From assembly GCF_003947415.1 (NCBI RefSeq), contig NZ_QHKL01000004.1:434001-498000 (forward strand): a stretch of DNA of 64,000 nt. Direction: 5' to 3'. The notes below the pieces were generated by a model. The model made no database searches. It was given only the letters and a program-made list of their open reading frames with translations, and was not told the DNA's origin. Below are positions 28,101-35,860 of this stretch, in pieces. How positions within the stretch are numbered: position 1 is the first letter of the stretch; each line of letters starts with the position of its first letter. The position numbers were made by a program, and so were the translations under genes. This DNA is from Amycolatopsis sp. WAC 01376 (GTDB lineage: Bacteria > Actinomycetota > Actinomycetes > Mycobacteriales > Pseudonocardiaceae).

Positions 28101-31100
28101 TTTCCGGCCGCGGCGTTGCCCGCGAGCGCGCTGTCGAAGTCCGTGGTCGCCGCCACCGCGGTGGCGGGTACGCGCAACGGATGCTCGGCGGTGAACCAGC
28201 CGACGGTGCGCGAGAGGTCCATCCCGTCTTGATCCCGGCCGTGGCCTTCGAGGGATACGGTTTCCGCCTCGACCGGTGCAGCCCGCCACGCTCGAAGGGC
28301 GAGCACCAGCGCGGCGAGCAGGACGTCGTCCGGTCCGGCACGGTAGGCCGCGGGCAAGCCGTTGAGCACCGCGTCGGTCTGCTCCGGCGACGCGAGGGTG
28401 ACCGAACGCCGCGCGGTCGAGACCGTGTCCACGGCCCGGTCGAGCGGCCGGTGGCCGAGACGCGGGCCGTCGAGCGCGCCGCGCCAGTGTTCGAGCTCGT
28501 CGCGCCGGGCGCCCGAAGTCCCTTGCTCGGCAAGGTGAAGCGCGTGCCGCCGCCAGGACGTCCCGACCGGTTCGAGCGGTTCACCTCCGCACGCGGCGCG
28601 CAGGTCCGGCAGGAGAACCCGCCAGGAGACGCCGTCGATCGCCAGGTGATGGATCACGATGACGAGGTGATCCGGCAGCAACGCGACCCGGAGCACGCCC
28701 TTTCGGAGATCAAGGGACTCGGCCAGCTCCGCCGCGACCTCGGCCGGTTCGCCGGTCGTCTCGATGACCACGTCGGACGCCTTCACCACGCCGCGTTCCC
28801 GAACCCGCATTTCGTCCTCTAAATGCAGCCGGAGGACGTCGTGGTGGTCAAGGAGCGTTTGCACGCCCTCGATCAGCAGGCCGGGGGGAAGGTCCTCGTC
28901 GAGCCGGATCGCGGTCCATTGCGTGTACCCGGCAACGGCCGCGACGTCCGGATGCGGGTCGAGCAGGGCGCGGACGATCGGCGGGGCCGGCACCTCACCG
29001 ACGGGTTCATCCGGCGGTGCGGCCGGGCCGCCGATCTCCGTGCTCGCCGCGGCCAGCGCTTCGAAGCTGCGGCGGGCCAGCAGGTCACGCGGGCGCAGGT
29101 CGAGACCGTGCGCGCGCAGCCTGCTGCTGACGCTGATCGCGGTGATGCTGTCGCCGCCCAGCGCGAAGAAGTCGTCGTCGACGGCGACCTCTTCGACGCC
29201 GATCACCTCCGCGATGGTGGCGCACAGCAGCCGTTCGCGTTCGGTGGCCGCGGTCCGGCCCGCCGCCGCACGCGGGGCGGGCAGCGCGACCCGGTCGATC
29301 TTCCCGTTGGAGGTCAACGGAAGCGTGTCGAGTACGACCACCGCGGCGGGTACGAGATGCTCGGGCACCCGCCCGGCGAGCTCGGCGCGGACCTCGTCCG
29401 GGACGACCTGGCCGACGACGTACCCGACGAGCCTAGGCCCACGCACTGCGGCCGCCGCCGCGCGCACTCCCGGGACAGCCGCCAGCGCGGCCTCGACCTC
29501 ACCCAGTTCGACGCGGTGGCCGCGCACCTTCACCTGGCCGTCGCGGCGGCCCAGATACTCCAGCCCCCGGCCGGGCACCCAGCGGACGAGGTCTCCGGTG
29601 CGGTACATCCGGTCACCGGGAGCGCCGAACGGATCTGCGACGAACCGTTCGGCGGTCGCACCGGGGCGTCCGAGATAGCCGCGCGCCAGATGCGGTCCGG
29701 CGAGGTACAGCTCGCCCGGTGAGCCCGCGGGCGCGGGACGCAGCGCGGCGTCGAGCACCCGCACCGCCGTACCGGGGACCGCGGTCCCGATCGTCGGTTC
29801 CCCGGTGTCCAACCAGGATCCGGCACCGTCCACAGTGGCCTCGGTCGGGCCGTACATGTTGCGGGCGCGAACACCCGACTCCACGACCCGGTGCCACAGC
29901 GCGGGCGGAGTCGCCTCGCCACCGAGGACGAGCAGGGCGGGCGGGTGCGGGCCGTCGAGCAGTCCGGCGTCGACGAGCGGCGCGGCCATCGACGGCGTGG
30001 TGTCGACGACGTCGATCCGGTCGCGGGCGAACGCGGCCAGCAGTTCGTCGGCGTCGCGGGCGACGTCGGTGCCGTAGACGTGGAGTTCGTGCCCGAACAG
30101 CAGCCACATCAACTGGTCGAGCGCGGAGTCGAAGGCGAATGAGTAGGTGTGCGCGACCCGGAGCCGCCTGCCCGCGGCGCGTTCGGTCTCGGCGACCGTG
30201 GTCGCGCGGTGATGACGCAGCAGTGTCGCCAGTCCGCCGACCCGGCCGAGGACGCCCTTGGGACGCCCGGTCGAGCCGGAGGTGAAGATGACGTACGCGA
30301 GATGATCCGGGTACCGCGGCACGTCGAGCGGCGAAGAGTCCAGTGTGGACAGATCGGTTTCATCCAGCAGCAAATGCGGCCCGGGCACGATCTCCGCGGC
30401 ACCAGCGATCGTGAGCACCGCACCCGCTTCGGCGGCGAGCTCCCGCAGCCGCTCGACGGGGTGTGCGAGGTCCAGCGGCAGGAACGCGGCCCCCGCGTCG
30501 AGTACGGCCAGCAGGGCGACGACGAGATCCGCCGACCGCGGCAGAGCCAGCGCGACGACATCATCGGGACCAACACCGCGAGCCCGCAAGGCCCGCGCGA
30601 GCCGGTGTACGCGCGTGACGAGTTCGCCGGCGGTCAGCCGTTCGTCGCCGAAGACCAGAGCGGTCTGTTCGGGATCGAGCCGGTCCAGAAGTTCAGGTAC
30701 GCCAAGCAGTTCGCCGTCCGGCGCGGGTGTCGTCCACGCCTCCAGCAACGCGTCCCGCTCCCCCGGCGGAACGAGGTCGGCGCCACCGACGGCCGGGCCG
30801 TCCGGTTCGGTCATCGCGGTGATCAGGCAGCGCAGCGCGGTCAGCTTGGCGTCGACGGCGGCCTGGTCGTGGGTCCGCGCGTCGACCTCGAAGCCGAGCA
30901 GCAGCCCGCCGTCCGAGGTCGGGAGAACCGACAGGCCCATGTCTTCCGGCGGTCCACCGGCGACGTTGCGCATGGTGCCGCGCGAGCCGGCGAAGTCGAG
31001 CTTCAGGTCGAACGCCTTGAGGTTGATGCCGCGGCCGTGCAGCAGCGCCCCGGCACCGGGCAGCTCCTGCGGCAGATCCTCGCCGCGATACCGCTGGTGC

Positions 31101-32059
31101 GTACGCATCTCCTTCAGCGCGCCCGCGACCCGCGCGGTCAGCTCGGCCGCCGAATCCTCCGGGAGCACCGTGACCCGCAGCGGCAGCACGTTGACCGCCA
31201 TCGCCGGGGTCCGCAGCGCCGCGCCTTCACGGCACATCAACGGCATCGCGAACACGACGTCGGTCCAGCCGAGCACACGGTGCAGGAAGGCCGCGTAGCA
31301 GGCAATCAGGGCGTCGCCCCACGTCGTCCCGGCGCGTTTGCCCAGCTCTCGCAACCGGGCCAGGTCGGAAGCGGGCAGGACCGACCGCGCGGTCACCGTG
31401 CTTTCGGGAGGCCCCGACGCGCCACTGCCGTCGTCGATATCCGGCAACGGCGTGAATCGCTCGCGCCAGTACTCCCGGTCCTGCTCGAACCGTTCGCTCT
31501 CGCGATAAGAGCGGTCGGCCTCGACGAGATCGGCGAACCGAGCGAACGTCGAGGGCGGCACGTCCTTGCCCAGGACCGAAGCGGTGTAGCGAGCGGCCGT
31601 CCGGCGCGCGAGCATCGCCGCGGTGTAGCCGTCGAACACCAGGTGGTGCCCGAGCTGGGTGAACCACACGTGCGACTCGGAAAGCCGCAGCACGAGATGG
31701 GCGAACAGCGGCCGGTCCACCATGTCACGGCACGCCTCGGCGACCCGGCTGCGTTCGGCCTCGACCCGTGCGTGCGCCGCGGCCACCGGATCGGCCTCAC
31801 CGCGCAGATCCACCACCTCGGGCGACGGCACCGCGTCGTCCGACACCACCTGACGTGGCCCGTCCGCCGTCTCGAAGACGCGCAGCCGCAGGCTGTCGGC
31901 CTCCTCGGCGGTCGCGCGGATCGCCTCGGTCAGCGCATCGACGTCGACCGGCCGGTCACCGACGATCTCGATCACGTCGCCGACGACGTAGTACGGCGAG
32001 TCGGGCTCCAGCCGCTGCGCGGTCCAGATGCCCAGCTGGGCTCCCGTGAGGTTCAGCAT
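22109..32059 (-). CDS. catecholate siderophore NRPS, C-A-T-E-C-A-T-E-C, no thioesterase
   Basis: 3316 residues from ATG 32059. Domains: C1 ~1-430 (HHLVFDG at 138); A1 ~450-925 (FTSGSTGRPKG; YRTGDL); T1 with Ser-971 in FALGGDS; E1 ~1020-1450 (HHLAIDGVSW at 1137; VLNYLGRF); C2 ~1485-1900 (HHALLDG at 1613); A2 ~1930-2395 (YTSGTTGKPKG); T2 with Ser-2444 in DAGGDS; E2 ~2490-2910 (HHLVADAVTW at 2620); C3 ~2915-3316 (HHLLSDG at 3038). C1 should accept DHB from the separate aryl carrier protein. A1 pocket residues read D-S-D-D-V-G-M-V-D-K (644-920); three internal acids suggest a basic amino acid such as Arg or Lys. A2 reads D-V-W-N-V-G-A-I-N-K, not confidently assignable. The E domains predict two D-residues. 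The terminal C has intact catalytic His but nothing after it. No MbtH-like protein or PPTase gene is in the window. Confidence 0.93.
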   Translation of the reverse strand: MLNLTGAQLGIWTAQRLEPDSPYYVVGDVIEIVGDRPVDVDALTEAIRATAEEADSLRLRVFETADGPRQVVSDDAVPSPEVVDLRGEADPVAAAHARVEAERSRVAEACRDMVDRPLFAHLVLRLSESHVWFTQLGHHLVFDGYTAAMLARRTAARYTASVLGKDVPPSTFARFADLVEADRSYRESERFEQDREYWRERFTPLPDIDDGSGASGPPESTVTARSVLPASDLARLRELGKRAGTTWGDALIACYAAFLHRVLGWTDVVFAMPLMCREGAALRTPAMAVNVLPLRVTVLPEDSAAELTARVAGALKEMRTHQRYRGEDLPQELPGAGALLHGRGINLKAFDLKLDFAGSRGTMRNVAGGPPEDMGLSVLPTSDGGLLLGFEVDARTHDQAAVDAKLTALRCLITAMTEPDGPAVGGADLVPPGERDALLEAWTTPAPDGELLGVPELLDRLDPEQTALVFGDERLTAGELVTRVHRLARALRARGVGPDDVVALALPRSADLVVALLAVLDAGAAFLPLDLAHPVERLRELAAEAGAVLTIAGAAEIVPGPHLLLDETDLSTLDSSPLDVPRYPDHLAYVIFTSGSTGRPKGVLGRVGGLATLLRHHRATTVAETERAAGRRLRVAHTYSFAFDSALDQLMWLLFGHELHVYGTDVARDADELLAAFARDRIDVVDTTPSMAAPLVDAGLLDGPHPPALLVLGGEATPPALWHRVVESGVRARNMYGPTEATVDGAGSWLDTGEPTIGTAVPGTAVRVLDAALRPAPAGSPGELYLAGPHLARGYLGRPGATAERFVADPFGAPGDRMYRTGDLVRWVPGRGLEYLGRRDGQVKVRGHRVELGEVEAALAAVPGVRAAAAAVRGPRLVGYVVGQVVPDEVRAELAGRVPEHLVPAAVVVLDTLPLTSNGKIDRVALPAPRAAAGRTAATERERLLCATIAEVIGVEEVAVDDDFFALGGDSITAISVSSRLRAHGLDLRPRDLLARRSFEALAAASTEIGGPAAPPDEPVGEVPAPPIVRALLDPHPDVAAVAGYTQWTAIRLDEDLPPGLLIEGVQTLLDHHDVLRLHLEDEMRVRERGVVKASDVVIETTGEPAEVAAELAESLDLRKGVLRVALLPDHLVIVIHHLAIDGVSWRVLLPDLRAACGGEPLEPVGTSWRRHALHLAEQGTSGARRDELEHWRGALDGPRLGHRPLDRAVDTVSTARRSVTLASPEQTDAVLNGLPAAYRAGPDDVLLAALVLALRAWRAAPVEAETVSLEGHGRDQDGMDLSRTVGWFTAEHPLRVPATAVAATTDFDSALAGNAAAGKLVRAAKEAKRAVPDNGIGFGVLRYLDPLTRDELAAVPPPDVVLNYLGRFAALPGTGWRLPEEDPFAVTEPDAKSLEQVLALNCFVREDGRPRLAVEWTAAGEVLPEESVAALQEAWSNALEALAAHAARIGPDGGGLTPSDLPLVGLDQADIDTLERLGRVEDVLPATPLQTGLSFHTLARGTEDTDVYVVQAVTLLSGALDAARMREAAAEVLRRHPALRVHLHTTDAGEVVQVVPAEVTLDWRFAQVSPEQVEPECRAELARPFDPATPPLIRFLLLTLGPDEHRLVLTNHHALLDGWSMPLVGRTLLATYAELGGGPAAPVAPPLSEYHRVLGERDSDAALEAWREALAGLDEGTRLAPASVESTVERPDRVTVELGGEHSERLRAFARDRGITPTTVFQTAWGVLLARLTGRRDVVFGCPVSGRPADVPGVERMIGQLGSTIPVRVRFDAADTAATVLERVHTESVRLTDHHHAGLPDIQRAAGVGDLFDTMLVMENFPLSSRARTTLAPGLDLVGVDITDATHYPLTVIVLPGDEFTVGLGYQPQAFTREEAESYGRWLRAVLTEIVTDPSRPVARLRALDAGEERAMLRLGEGPEPKRERGGMLEEFGRWVRETPDAEAVVCRDRSLTYAELDRRANRLANTLIDAGVKPQDPVAVLLRRDVDLVVALFGVIKAGAVHVPMDPDYPADRLAYMLDDIRPAAVVSTSDVEGLPVVSSDELSAKDSDPAVRLSEDALAYVIYTSGTTGKPKGVAVPHRGVPSLIALQEDIVGIGTAERYLHFASTSFDVAFWQFMLPLLSGGTSVIAPEEVRISGDDLLAYAAEHRVTGLNLLPSFLSAMPDDATVDPDVFFVVGAERLDPELARRWGNRRALFNAYGPTEVTINSVTWHYDPADPGPLPIGRPDPEVRAYVLDGGLLPVGTNVTGELYLAGPKLAQGYVGRAALTAERFVADPFGSPGERMYRTGDLVRWRPDGQIVFLGRADHQVKLRGFRIELGEIETALTAHDDVRAAAVIVREDRLVAYVVPVDGAEPDPAALREYLAAELPAYMVPTAFVALDRLPLGPSGKLDRAALPAPEARSDGGREPATPAEAVLLRVVRDLLGPGVGLDDGFLDAGGDSIASLRVVSRARREGLNLTARDVLEGGTVAGIAARCGEPERAEEAHAVGDAPLTPIMRDLLLRAGKAADGFCQWTEICVPSADDVPRWRSVLDAVLARHDVLRAHLVEDALRVPDVGAVTGADVLTAVRVSGDPRAALDAQVEQIVARMDPRTGPLLRAVLVDAGEKRPGRLLLVAHHLVADAVTWRVLLDDVEQAFHGNTLHRRGQSFLGWARSLRAAAPHREDELPYWRGIAAAPETTLGRTRLDPARDTVATARHHRVDIGEDTTRAVLTELPTAYRTGPDTVLLTALARAVAAWRGTGADLLVAVESHGRPGHTPDFAGTVDLAQTAGWFTAVHPARITPPAGPLPDALRAVRDHLRAAGDGLGHGILGVGGPRPEIAWNYLGRFPEAPVEETLWQRPPDADPLGSGGGAEMPLPYALTVNAMVPDGGTLGVRFTWPSALFTEDEIAVLGEHFRRELDELAADVPGTGEVLPLTPLQEVILRESRAAEEDPYPVQAAFTLSGDLDVEALRAAAAALVRRQPNLGAVFPASHEVQVIPTEPRAGFRVREVSELDAALDEELAAPFDLVSGPLWRVTVLRHGPGRQTLVLTSHHLLSDGWSAPRILGELFALYAGKPLPEPVPPTRYTRLLAAADHSADVRAWRAELDGLPEGDHLPRTGGSAEPALFTVDGQLVAELTRLGSSLGLTVNTLLQGAWAAVLAAHAGRSDVSFGVMTSNRTSDVDGVEEIIGLLANSVPVRARFTGTVAEALADLQARQQAMAAHHRIGLPELASLAGRERLFDSLLVFENYPVDPAKLREPAPGLTVTGTRFRERTHHPVSVTVVPGENGWEGVLYARDADARSLAGDLVGFLRELPSWLDGDAARFVGER

Positions 32060-32829
32060 GAGGGCACCACCATCGGGGTTCCGGTCACCGGGTCGGGCAC
32101 GACGACACTGGGGAGATCGAAGACCTCCTTCATCAGCTCGGCGTCGACGATGTCGGCGGGCGCGCCTTCCGCGACGATCCGGCCGTCCCGCAACGCGACG
32201 AGGTGATCGGCGTACCGGCAGGCCTGGTTGATGTCGTGCAGGACGGCGATCACCGTGCGGCCCTCGTCGCGCAGGCGCGCCAGCAACCCCAGCAATTGGT
32301 ACTGGTGCGCGATGTCGAGGAACGAGGTCGGTTCGTCGAGCAGCAGGTACGGCGTCTTCTGCGCCAGCACCAGCGCCACCCACACGCGCTGCCGCTGTCC
32401 ACCCGAAAGTTCCTGCACCGGCCGGTCGGCAAGACCCGCCACCCCGGCCGCGGTCATCGCGTCGAGCACCGCGCGTTCGTCCTCTTCGGACCACGACGCG
32501 AACAGCGACTGATGCGGGAACCGGCCGCGCGCGACCAGCTGCCGGACGCGGACGTCCTCCGGCGCCACCGGATCCTGCGGCAGGAAACCGAGTTCCCGCG
32601 CCAATCCCTTGCCGTGGAAGGAACCGACGTCCTTGCCGTCGAGCAGGACCTCGCCTTCGGCCGGCCGCAGCAGCCGGACGAACGCGCGCAGCAGCGTCGA
32701 CTTGCCGCACGCGTTCGGTCCGACGACGGCGGTGAACGCCCGGTCGGGCACGTCGAGGGTGAGCCGGGTCGACACCACCCGGTCGCCGTAGCGGAGGGTC
32801 AGGTCCCGAGCGGTCAAGCGGGCACTCAT
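32053..32829 (-). CDS. ferric-siderophore ABC transporter ATPase (FepC/FecE type)
   Basis: 258 residues from ATG 32829. Walker A is GPNACGKST, the signature ELSGGQRQR, Walker B YLLLDEPTSFLDIAHQ and the switch His is in AVLHDINQ. The close spacing and FLDIAHQ are typical of iron-siderophore importers. It overlaps the permease stop as ATGA and the NRPS start by 7 nt. It should power uptake of the ferric complex through the two permeases encoded upstream. Confidence 0.92.
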   Translation of the reverse strand: MSARLTARDLTLRYGDRVVSTRLTLDVPDRAFTAVVGPNACGKSTLLRAFVRLLRPAEGEVLLDGKDVGSFHGKGLARELGFLPQDPVAPEDVRVRQLVARGRFPHQSLFASWSEEDERAVLDAMTAAGVAGLADRPVQELSGGQRQRVWVALVLAQKTPYLLLDEPTSFLDIAHQYQLLGLLARLRDEGRTVIAVLHDINQACRYADHLVALRDGRIVAEGAPADIVDAELMKEVFDLPSVVVPDPVTGTPMVVPSC

Positions 32830-33848
32830 GTGCGCCGCACCTCCTTGGTGAGCAGCCAGATCAGATAGCCGCCGCCGATCACGGTGCTGATCACACCGAC
32901 CGGCAGCGCTTCCGGCGCGAGCAGCATTTGGGCGGCGAGGTCGGCGCTGGTCAGCAGCACGGCACCGGTGAGGGCGGCGGGCAGCAGGGAAATACCGGGC
33001 GTGCGGGCCAGCCGCCGCCCGATCTGCGGGGCCGCCAGCGCGATGAACGCGATCGGCCCGGCGACGGCGGTGACCGTGGCCGTGCAGCCGACCCCGAGCA
33101 GCACCAGTACCAGCCGCAACCGGTCCCAGCGGACGCCGGTGGTGACCGCCAGCGCACCGCCGAGCGCGGCCTGGTGCAGTGCCGGTGCCCGGGTGAACAG
33201 CACGGCGAACAGCACCGCGAGCACCGCGAACGGGATCGCGACGTCGTCCCAGCGGGCCCCGTTGAGGGAACCGGCGTTCCAGCCGACGGCCGCGATCGCG
33301 ATCTCGAGTTCCGCGCGCAGCACGATCCACGAGTTCAACGCGGTCAGCATCGCGTTGATCGCGATCCCGATGACGATCAGGCGTAGCCCGGACAGCCCGC
33401 CGCCGAGCGACAACGCGTACACGATCGCCGCCGTGAGCACGCCGCCGACCACCGAACCGACGGTGAGCTGCGTCGACGTCCCCGAAAGCACGGTGATCGC
33501 GAACAGCGCTCCGGTGTACGCGCCGGCGTCGAGGCCGATCACGTCCGGGCTGCCGAGCGGGTTGCGGGTGATGTTCTGGAAGATCGCGCCCGCCAGCCCG
33601 AGCGCGGCGCCGAACACCAGCCCGGCCAGCACCCGTGGCAGACGCCATTCCCGGATGACCACGCCCGGGCCGCCGCCGGAACCGGTGAGCGCGGCGAACA
33701 CGCGGGAGGGACTCGCCCACGCCGCGCCGTAGCAGAGCCCGAGCAGCGTCAAACCGGCGATGACCACGATCATCGCCACGAGGAACCAGAGGGTGCGGCG
33801 TTCCAGCCGGGCGGAGAACCGCCCGCGCCGCAGGACGAATGTGTTCAC
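32826..33848 (-). CDS. FecCD-family siderophore permease (subunit 2)
   Basis: 340 residues from GTG 33848, overlapping the preceding permease stop by 4 nt. About nine to ten membrane helices. FecCD hallmarks: RLPRVLAGLVFGAALGLAGA, NPLGSPDVIGLDAGA and GPIAFIALAAPQIGRRLAR. It forms the membrane channel with the next permease; a FepG-like role is inferred. Confidence 0.9.
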   Translation of the reverse strand: MNTFVLRRGRFSARLERRTLWFLVAMIVVIAGLTLLGLCYGAAWASPSRVFAALTGSGGGPGVVIREWRLPRVLAGLVFGAALGLAGAIFQNITRNPLGSPDVIGLDAGAYTGALFAITVLSGTSTQLTVGSVVGGVLTAAIVYALSLGGGLSGLRLIVIGIAINAMLTALNSWIVLRAELEIAIAAVGWNAGSLNGARWDDVAIPFAVLAVLFAVLFTRAPALHQAALGGALAVTTGVRWDRLRLVLVLLGVGCTATVTAVAGPIAFIALAAPQIGRRLARTPGISLLPAALTGAVLLTSADLAAQMLLAPEALPVGVISTVIGGGYLIWLLTKEVRRT

Positions 33849-34828
33849 AGCGGCGCCGCCCCGTATTTGCGGACGGCCCAGATCAGTACCGGGCCGCCGA
33901 GGAACGCGGTCACGATCGCGACCGGGACTTCACCGGTCGGCAGCAGGACCCGGGATCCGACGTCCGCGGCCAGCATCAGGACCGGGCCGAGCAGTGCGGC
34001 GAACGCGATCAGCCACGGGATCGACGCGCCCGCCATCCGCCGGGCCAAATGCGGCACGATCAGCCCGACGAACAGGATCGGCCCGGCCAGCGCGGTGGCC
34101 GCGCCCGCCATCAGCGTGATCAGCAGCAGGGTGACGGTCCGGACGCGGGCGACGTTCGCGCCGAGCGTATGCGCGACCGTCTCCCCGAGCGCGATCGCGT
34201 TCAGCTGACGGCTCACCGCGAACGCGCCCAGCAGGGACAGGCCGATGATGATCAGCGGAACCGTCGTCGGCGACTGTTCCCGGCCCGCCAGCGAACCCAC
34301 CGACCAGAACCGGTAGACGTCGAAGGTGTCCGGGAACAGCAGCCGCAGGCCGAGGGTGAGGCCCAGCAGCACGGCGCTCAGCGCGGTCCCGGCGAGCACC
34401 AGCCGCAGCGGCGACTTGCTGCCGACCGCGTACACCAGCGCCGAAGCGCCGAGCGCGCCCAGCACCGCCAGGCCCAGCTCGGCGGGCGCCGACGCGGCGA
34501 GGCCGAACGACGAACCCACCGCGATGGCGAACCCGGCCCCCGCGGTCACGCCGAGCACGCCGGGTTCGGCCAAAGCGTTGCGGGACAAGGCCTGCACGAG
34601 CACGCCGCCGACAGCGAGGGCCGCGCCGACGCCGACGGCGAGCACCGCCCTCGGCATCCGGATGTCCAGGACGATCGCCCGGTCACTCGGGTTCCCGTCG
34701 CCGAGCAGGGCGCGCACGACCTCGCCGGGGGCGATGGCGTGCGCGCCGATGCCGACGCTCAGCACGGCGACCACGACGAGCCCGAGCAGTGCGGCGCCGG
34801 GCAGCGCGGACCGCCCGGTGGTGGTCAC
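33845..34828 (-). CDS. FecCD-family siderophore permease (subunit 1)
   Basis: 327 residues from GTG 34828, which overlaps the binding-protein stop as GTGA; the longer open frame lies inside that gene and is not real. Hallmarks: RMPRAVLAVGVGAALAVGGVLVQALSRNALAEPGVLG and GPILFVGLIVPHLARRMAG-like segments. FepD-like partner of the other permease. Confidence 0.9.
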   Translation of the reverse strand: MTTTGRSALPGAALLGLVVVAVLSVGIGAHAIAPGEVVRALLGDGNPSDRAIVLDIRMPRAVLAVGVGAALAVGGVLVQALSRNALAEPGVLGVTAGAGFAIAVGSSFGLAASAPAELGLAVLGALGASALVYAVGSKSPLRLVLAGTALSAVLLGLTLGLRLLFPDTFDVYRFWSVGSLAGREQSPTTVPLIIIGLSLLGAFAVSRQLNAIALGETVAHTLGANVARVRTVTLLLITLMAGAATALAGPILFVGLIVPHLARRMAGASIPWLIAFAALLGPVLMLAADVGSRVLLPTGEVPVAIVTAFLGGPVLIWAVRKYGAAPL

Positions 34829-35829
34829 TGCTTGAGCAGCGGCGCGAACGCCTGGTCGACAGCGTCCAAAGTGGACGTCGCGGCCCGGTAGGTGGCGGCC
34901 TCGGTGTAACGGAACGCGTAGACCTTGCCCGCCTTCACCGCGGGGAGTTCCTTCCACAGCGGCGAGTCGAGGACGTACTTGACCGGCGCCGGCACGGAAC
35001 CGTCCGGTCCGACCGAGTAGCTGATCGCGTCGGCCTCGGCGAACGCCGTCGGCATCTCTTCGATCGACGGGTACTCGCTGACGTCCTTGGAGCCGCCGCC
35101 CTTGACCTTGACCTGGCCGTAGTAGGTGGCGCCGATGTCCTGTGCGGCGTTGGTGCCCCAGGAACCGTTGAACTCGCGCTGGAAGTTGCCCTTGGCGACC
35201 TCGCCGTACGCGCCGACGTGGCCCAGCTTCAGCTGCGGCAGCACGGCCTTGTACTTCTCGGCCAGTCCCTTGGCCTTGGTCTCGTACGCGGTCTTGACTG
35301 CGTCGAACCCGGCGGCCGCACCGGCGGCGTCGGCCTGCTTGCGGGACAGCTCACGCCACATCGACGGCACCGACGGGCCGATCGCCACGACCGGCGCGAT
35401 CGCTTCGAGGCGCTTGATGTCGATGTCGGCGAGCACCGGCTTCGGCACGCCGATGACGATGAGGTCGGGATCGGCCTGCGCGATCGCCTCGTAGTTCGTC
35501 TCCGCCGCCGTCTCGCCGGCGATCTTCGCCAGTTCGTCGTACTTCTTGCGCTCCTGCTCGTTGAACAGCGGGACACCGCGCTTCCAGCTGGACACCCCGA
35601 CCAGCGGCGCACCCGCTTCGAGCAGGGCGGGCACGGCGTAACCGGTGGCGATGACCCGCTTCGGCGTGACGGGGATGGTGATCTGGCCGTTGTCGGCGGC
35701 GAACACCCGGGTCGGACCGCCGTCCGCCGCCTGCCCGGCGTCGCCGGAACCACAGGCGGTGGCCGCGGTCACGACCGTCAAAGCGAGCGCGAGCGCTCCG
35801 GCGAGGCGGCGGGTTCTTGTGGTGCGCAT
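34825..35829 (-). CDS. iron-siderophore binding lipoprotein (FepB/FecB type)
   Basis: 334 residues from ATG 35829. The signal peptide ends in a lipobox-like AATAC (Cys ~26), so it is tethered outside the membrane. The periplasmic-binding-protein type II fold is supported by PKRVIATGYAVPALLEAG, ADPDLIVIGVPKPVLADID and an end with ATYRAATSTLDAVDQAF. It delivers the ferric siderophore to the two permeases. A 31-nt gap to the upstream flavoprotein gene is the only notable spacing in the operon, and no separate iron box is seen there. Confidence 0.9.
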   Translation of the reverse strand: MRTTRTRRLAGALALALTVVTAATACGSGDAGQAADGGPTRVFAADNGQITIPVTPKRVIATGYAVPALLEAGAPLVGVSSWKRGVPLFNEQERKKYDELAKIAGETAAETNYEAIAQADPDLIVIGVPKPVLADIDIKRLEAIAPVVAIGPSVPSMWRELSRKQADAAGAAAGFDAVKTAYETKAKGLAEKYKAVLPQLKLGHVGAYGEVAKGNFQREFNGSWGTNAAQDIGATYYGQVKVKGGGSKDVSEYPSIEEMPTAFAEADAISYSVGPDGSVPAPVKYVLDSPLWKELPAVKAGKVYAFRYTEAATYRAATSTLDAVDQAFAPLLKQ

Positions 35830-35860
35830 GGGTTTCCTCGTTATTTCAGTGGGGTGGGGA

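Noticed and set aside
24122..28822. A 1566-codon open frame on the + strand, antisense to the NRPS
   Set aside because: The NRPS on the other strand has complete, ordered domain motifs throughout. The antisense frame shows no domain and is Arg/Gly/Glu-rich low complexity typical of shadow frames in GC-rich DNA.
32060..32710. N-terminal extension of the NRPS
   Set aside because: The open frame continues upstream, but this region encodes the ABC ATPase in another frame with all its motifs; the NRPS C1 domain begins properly at ATG 32059.
35830..35860. Iron box or promoter before the siderophore-binding protein
   Set aside because: The 31-nt gap contains no TTAGG/CTAA-like motif.
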